Assembly: GCA_003240775.1 (NCBI GenBank)
Contig: QFNI01000052.1
Coordinates: forward strand, 1 to 24,927
DNA from: Mesorhizobium amorphae
GTDB lineage: Bacteria > Pseudomonadota > Alphaproteobacteria > Rhizobiales > Rhizobiaceae
Direction: 5' to 3'
Length of the DNA: 24,927 bases
Below, one piece after another: positions 22,301 through 24,927 of this stretch. The position numbers and the translations under genes are program-made. The notes below the pieces were generated by a model. That model worked only from the letters and a program-made list of their open reading frames with translations. It was not told the DNA's origin and did not search any database. Within the stretch, counting starts at the first letter, position 1, and every line of letters starts with the position of its first letter.

Positions 22301-23190
22301 AGACAGTTCTCGTCGCAGGCCGCGAGGGCCAGGTCGCGCGCGCGCTGGCCGAGCTTGCCGACGAGCGCTTCCGTTTCGTCTGCCTGGGCCGACCCGACCT
22401 CGACATCACCGACCGCGCATCCGTGCGCCGGGCGATCGAAGCCGAGCGGCCCGACGCGATCGTCAATGCGGCGGCCTACACGGCCGTGGACAAGGCCGAG
22501 AGCGAGCCCGAACTGGCCTATGCCGCCAACCGCGACGGCCCGGCCAACCTGGCCGAAGCCGCAGCCGATGCAGGCCTGCCGCTCGTCCACCTCTCCACCG
22601 ACTACGTGTTTCCCGGCACGAGCCAAGACCCCTACCGCGAGACCGACCCCACTGGCCCGCTCGGCGTCTACGGCCGTTCCAAGCTCGCCGGCGAAGAAGC
22701 CGTCGCCGCAGCCCAGCCGGCTCACGCCATCTTGCGCACCGCCTGGGTCTACGGCCCCCACGGCGCGAACTTCCTCAAGACCATGCTCCGCCTGGCCAAG
22801 GACCGCGAGGAGATCGGCGTGGTCGCCGACCAGCGCGGCACCCCCACTTATGCGCCCGACATCGCCGAAGCCATCACGGCCGTGCTGGCAAAAGCGCTGG
22901 CCGCCCCCGACGACACGAACTGGCGCGGCACCTTCCACATGGTCGCCACCGGCGAAACCGACTGGGCGGGCTTCGCCACCGAGATCTTCCGCCAATCCGC
23001 CGCCCAAGGCGGCCCCCATGCCCGCGTCCGCCGCATCACCACCGCGGATTATCCAACGCCTGCCAAGCGCCCGGCGAACTCGCTTCTCGACACCACGCGG
23101 TTCCGGGAGACTTTCGGCCATGTGCTGCCGAGGTGGGAAAGCGGTGTCGAACGATGTCTTGTAAGTTTGGTGGCGGCCGGATCGAAATAG
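22297..23190 (+). CDS. rfbD: dTDP-4-dehydrorhamnose reductase
   Basis: A 297-residue SDR enzyme performing the last, NAD(P)H-dependent step to dTDP-L-rhamnose. The N-terminal nucleotide motif is VLVAGREGQVARAL, with Ala where many relatives have a third Gly. DLDITD, VNAAAYTAVDKAE, HLSTDYVFPG and the YGRSKLAGE catalytic Tyr/Lys pair are present. LRTAWVYGPHGANFLKTML and RGTPTYAPDIA follow. The ATG overlaps the rfbB stop (ATGA). It ends the rfbCBD operon; 48 bp separate its stop from that of the convergent membrane-anchored protein, and I see no clear terminator between them. Confidence 0.95.
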   Translation: MKTVLVAGREGQVARALAELADERFRFVCLGRPDLDITDRASVRRAIEAERPDAIVNAAAYTAVDKAESEPELAYAANRDGPANLAEAAADAGLPLVHLSTDYVFPGTSQDPYRETDPTGPLGVYGRSKLAGEEAVAAAQPAHAILRTAWVYGPHGANFLKTMLRLAKDREEIGVVADQRGTPTYAPDIAEAITAVLAKALAAPDDTNWRGTFHMVATGETDWAGFATEIFRQSAAQGGPHARVRRITTADYPTPAKRPANSLLDTTRFRETFGHVLPRWESGVERCLVSLVAAGSK

Positions 23191-23238
23191 CGCGGTGTCT
23201 CGAGGCACGTTGGCTTCTTCACCGACAGGCATCGCGTC

Positions 23239-23835
23239 TCAGTTGCACCCCGCATCCGGCAGGGTGCCATTCGCGAACTCGAAGCCCGGCATCAAATAGA
23301 TCACTTCCAGTCTGCACGCGTCCTCACGGCTCATGGCTGGGAGCGCCATCGCGAATCCCGACCACTCGTATCGCTTGCTTCCGAAAGCCGCCACGATGTC
23401 GCCTCGGGAAATGTTCGCGCGGCCGTGCGCCACGACCCTGTCATCCAGCACCGCCAGGACCATCAGTGGCCGATAAGGCGGATCGGGCGCGATCGCCCAC
23501 CCCCTGATCGATCCCGGACTATCGGAAGGAAGCACGACTTCATCGATGTTGCCGCGAATCGGCTCCGAGGCACGCGGGGCCGCGCCCGAAAGCCGCTCGC
23601 CGCGGATGTCCAAAGTCTGCAGACTGTCGACAGGCATGGAGATGTGGTCGGGTGAGAGCGCTTCCCCACTGACGCCGGAAGCCTTCAGCAGCATCGCCAC
23701 GACGGGCACTTGCCCAGGGTCCGCCTGGGCCTGAAACAAGGCCGCCAACCCGAACAAACCCGCAGCCAAGTTGCCGGCGAGGATGAGGGCAACGGCCAGC
23801 TTGGCCATGTGGCGAGAAATTCTGCCGCCGCTCAT
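23239..23835 (-). CDS. Membrane-anchored protein with extracytoplasmic GWA-type domain, unknown function
   Basis: A 198-residue protein. After a short basic N-terminus (MSGGRISRHMAK) comes one hydrophobic segment at about 12-35 (LAVALILAGNLAAGLFGLAALF) that serves as a signal anchor. The rest is probably periplasmic. Residues 108-166 (GSIRGWAIAPDPPYRPLMVL, then DDRVVAHGRAN, GFAMALP) follow a Gly-Trp-Ala pattern of alternating strands that I have seen in proteins attached to polysaccharide and glycosyltransferase loci; a beta-sandwich is likely. Two cysteines lie near the C-terminus, one in the last two residues. The ATG at 23833-23835 overlaps the stop of the upstream membrane protein, so the two are co-translated and probably form a pair. 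No enzyme motif is visible. Confidence 0.75.
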   Translation of the reverse strand: MSGGRISRHMAKLAVALILAGNLAAGLFGLAALFQAQADPGQVPVVAMLLKASGVSGEALSPDHISMPVDSLQTLDIRGERLSGAAPRASEPIRGNIDEVVLPSDSPGSIRGWAIAPDPPYRPLMVLAVLDDRVVAHGRANISRGDIVAAFGSKRYEWSGFAMALPAMSREDACRLEVIYLMPGFEFANGTLPDAGCN

Positions 23836-24927
23836 CCCTTTTGCTCCCTTGCGGGCAGACGATCGGGAGAAAGCAGCGCCGCAATCATAAGGGGTATGAA
23901 GGGCACCACGACGAAAATGTATCGGCCTTGCGGTTGAGGCAGCGTGGTCTGGGAGGACAAGAGGCTCATCAGCGCTGTTCCCGCGACCATGGCCCAGAAG
24001 AAAAAGGGATGCGCGACGATGAGACCACGCCTCATGATGAGCGCGCGTGCGCTCCAGGCCACGCTCAAAAGGAAGAGCGAGATGGCGGCAAAGGGAAAGA
24101 CGTACTCGTAAAAGGGTGCGGGAATGAGAATGTTCATCCAGCCTAGAACGGCGAAGAACGATGCGAATGTGGTGCTCAACCACCAGTGCAGATTGTCGAC
24201 GTGCAGCAGTTGTCCCCCGCAGAAGAGGAAGCATGTTCCATATCGTGCCGAAGGGCTCGCACGATGCAGCTCCGCGAACTGAAACTGGCCGCTCGCTCCG
24301 AGTATCTCGCCGAAGCGCAGATAGGTGCCGAGCAGGATGGGGAAAGCAGCGATGACGATGCCGGCCGCCAGGATCACGGCCCCCCTCCGACTGAAGCTGT
24401 AGCTGCCCGTCAGGAGCCCCACGCAGTATAAACAAAGAAAGTAGATGAGAGCGGGCAGGAAATAGAGCTTCACGGTGAGAAGGAGCCCGCAGCCGATGCC
24501 GAAAAGCAGCAGCTTTGCTGGCGGAGGGTGCCGCTCCAGAGATTGGAATGCGAGGGCGGACAGTGCCACGATCGTCAGGCCGAAAGCATCGGAATTGAAG
24601 GAGCTGAAGACGAAGATCACCTGCGGGATGAACAGCACCGCCGCCGCGGCGACCAGACTCCATGGGCGCGAGACCCCGAAATTCCTGGCGAGCAGGACAA
24701 GCGCCAACCCGAACGGCAACGACAACAGCCAGTTGAATGCCCGTGCGCCGAGGAAGCCGAACGCGTCCGGCAAGAGAGGCGCGAACAGGGAGGCCGTCGC
24801 CCACCCACCCAGAACGTGGGTATAGGGCAAACCCCAATACCAGAAATCGGACGACTGGAACTCGTGATGCGTTAACACCCCTTCGAAGGGGGTGACCGGA
24901 TCGATCATCGGGCGGGGAAACTCCCCG
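23832..24927 (-). CDS. Multi-spanning membrane protein, GT-C/DUF2142-like (5' end outside window)
   Basis: An open frame of at least 364 residues that continues past the right edge. The ATG at 24906-24908 is probably internal, since the frame stays open upstream (reading GEFPRP before it) and no ribosome site is seen. About eight to nine membrane helices are visible, for example AFNWLLSLPFGLALVLLA, WSLVAAAAVLFIPQVIFVF, GIGCGLLLTVKLYFLPALIY and GAVILAAGIVIAAFPILLG. The loop after the VIFVF helix reads SSFNSDAFGL, resembling the Asn-x-Asp-Ala motif of DUF2142-type proteins. GRYIFVVVPFIPLMIAALL ends the protein, with a Gly-Arg-Tyr pattern also common in this group. Such proteins are integral glycosyltransferases of the GT-C type or uncharacterised. 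It may modify the surface glycan at the periplasmic side. Family placement is inference. Confidence 0.75.
   Translation of the reverse strand, partial: GEFPRPMIDPVTPFEGVLTHHEFQSSDFWYWGLPYTHVLGGWATASLFAPLLPDAFGFLGARAFNWLLSLPFGLALVLLARNFGVSRPWSLVAAAAVLFIPQVIFVFSSFNSDAFGLTIVALSALAFQSLERHPPPAKLLLFGIGCGLLLTVKLYFLPALIYFLCLYCVGLLTGSYSFSRRGAVILAAGIVIAAFPILLGTYLRFGEILGASGQFQFAELHRASPSARYGTCFLFCGGQLLHVDNLHWWLSTTFASFFAVLGWMNILIPAPFYEYVFPFAAISLFLLSVAWSARALIMRRGLIVAHPFFFWAMVAGTALMSLLSSQTTLPQPQGRYIFVVVPFIPLMIAALLSPDRLPAREQKG

Noticed and set aside
24238..24837. Long minus-strand frame from 24837 continuing into the membrane-anchored protein gene.
   Set aside because: Upstream of 23835 it is out of frame with the membrane protein, which shows clear hydrophobic helices; the coupled ATG at 23835 is the better start.

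Overview
The window is about 25 kb of GC-rich DNA with tightly packed genes, frequent ATGA/GTGA start-stop overlaps and GTG/TTG starts. Gene content and codon use suggest an alphaproteobacterium, most likely of the Hyphomicrobiales (rhizobia-like group). This placement is inference: no rRNA or other phylogenetic marker is present. I saw no tRNA, rRNA, insertion sequence, integrase or CRISPR array.

Left part (1-7202). A truncated membrane sensor gene runs off the left edge and is followed by a small unknown gene. Next comes a set that looks like a peptide-modifying cassette: an XRE-type regulator (1555-2316), an unlisted 33-residue peptide gene with a good ribosome site (2572-2673), a perfect 13-bp hairpin just after its stop (2681-2717), and a SagB-type FMN dehydrogenase (2728-4053). 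A convergent FAD-dependent oxidoreductase (4054-5178) and a glutamine-hydrolysing asparagine-synthetase-like amidotransferase (5349-7202) follow. Precursor, attenuator-like hairpin and tailoring enzyme is the classic layout of a ribosomally made, modified peptide (RiPP) locus. No YcaO cyclodehydratase, lasso protease, radical SAM enzyme or dedicated exporter is visible, and the peptide has no cysteine, so if it is a RiPP locus its chemistry is not one I can name. This is the best candidate here for an undescribed system.

Middle part (7207-14686). A minus-strand operon reads, in transcription order: NAD-dependent sugar epimerase, wzm, wzt with a carbohydrate-recognition C-terminal extension, a large glycosyltransferase, and a small coiled-coil protein. 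It encodes an ABC-transporter-dependent surface polysaccharide pathway (O-antigen or capsule). A GT8-like glycosyltransferase faces away from it, and a KdsD/KpsF-type arabinose-5-phosphate isomerase follows.

Right part (14718-24927). A cystine-type ABC importer (tcyJ-tcyL-tcyN order on the minus strand, closed by a clear terminator) interrupts the sugar genes. Then come a phosphomannomutase-family enzyme, a rhamnosyltransferase-like GT2 co-directional with rfbA, and a divergent rfbCBD operon; together rfbABCD make dTDP-L-rhamnose. The window closes with a small membrane-anchored protein translationally coupled to a multi-spanning GT-C/DUF2142-like membrane protein that is cut by the right edge. 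Together the middle and right genes would make sugar nucleotides (including dTDP-rhamnose), assemble a rhamnose-containing glycan in the cytoplasm and export it through Wzm/Wzt.
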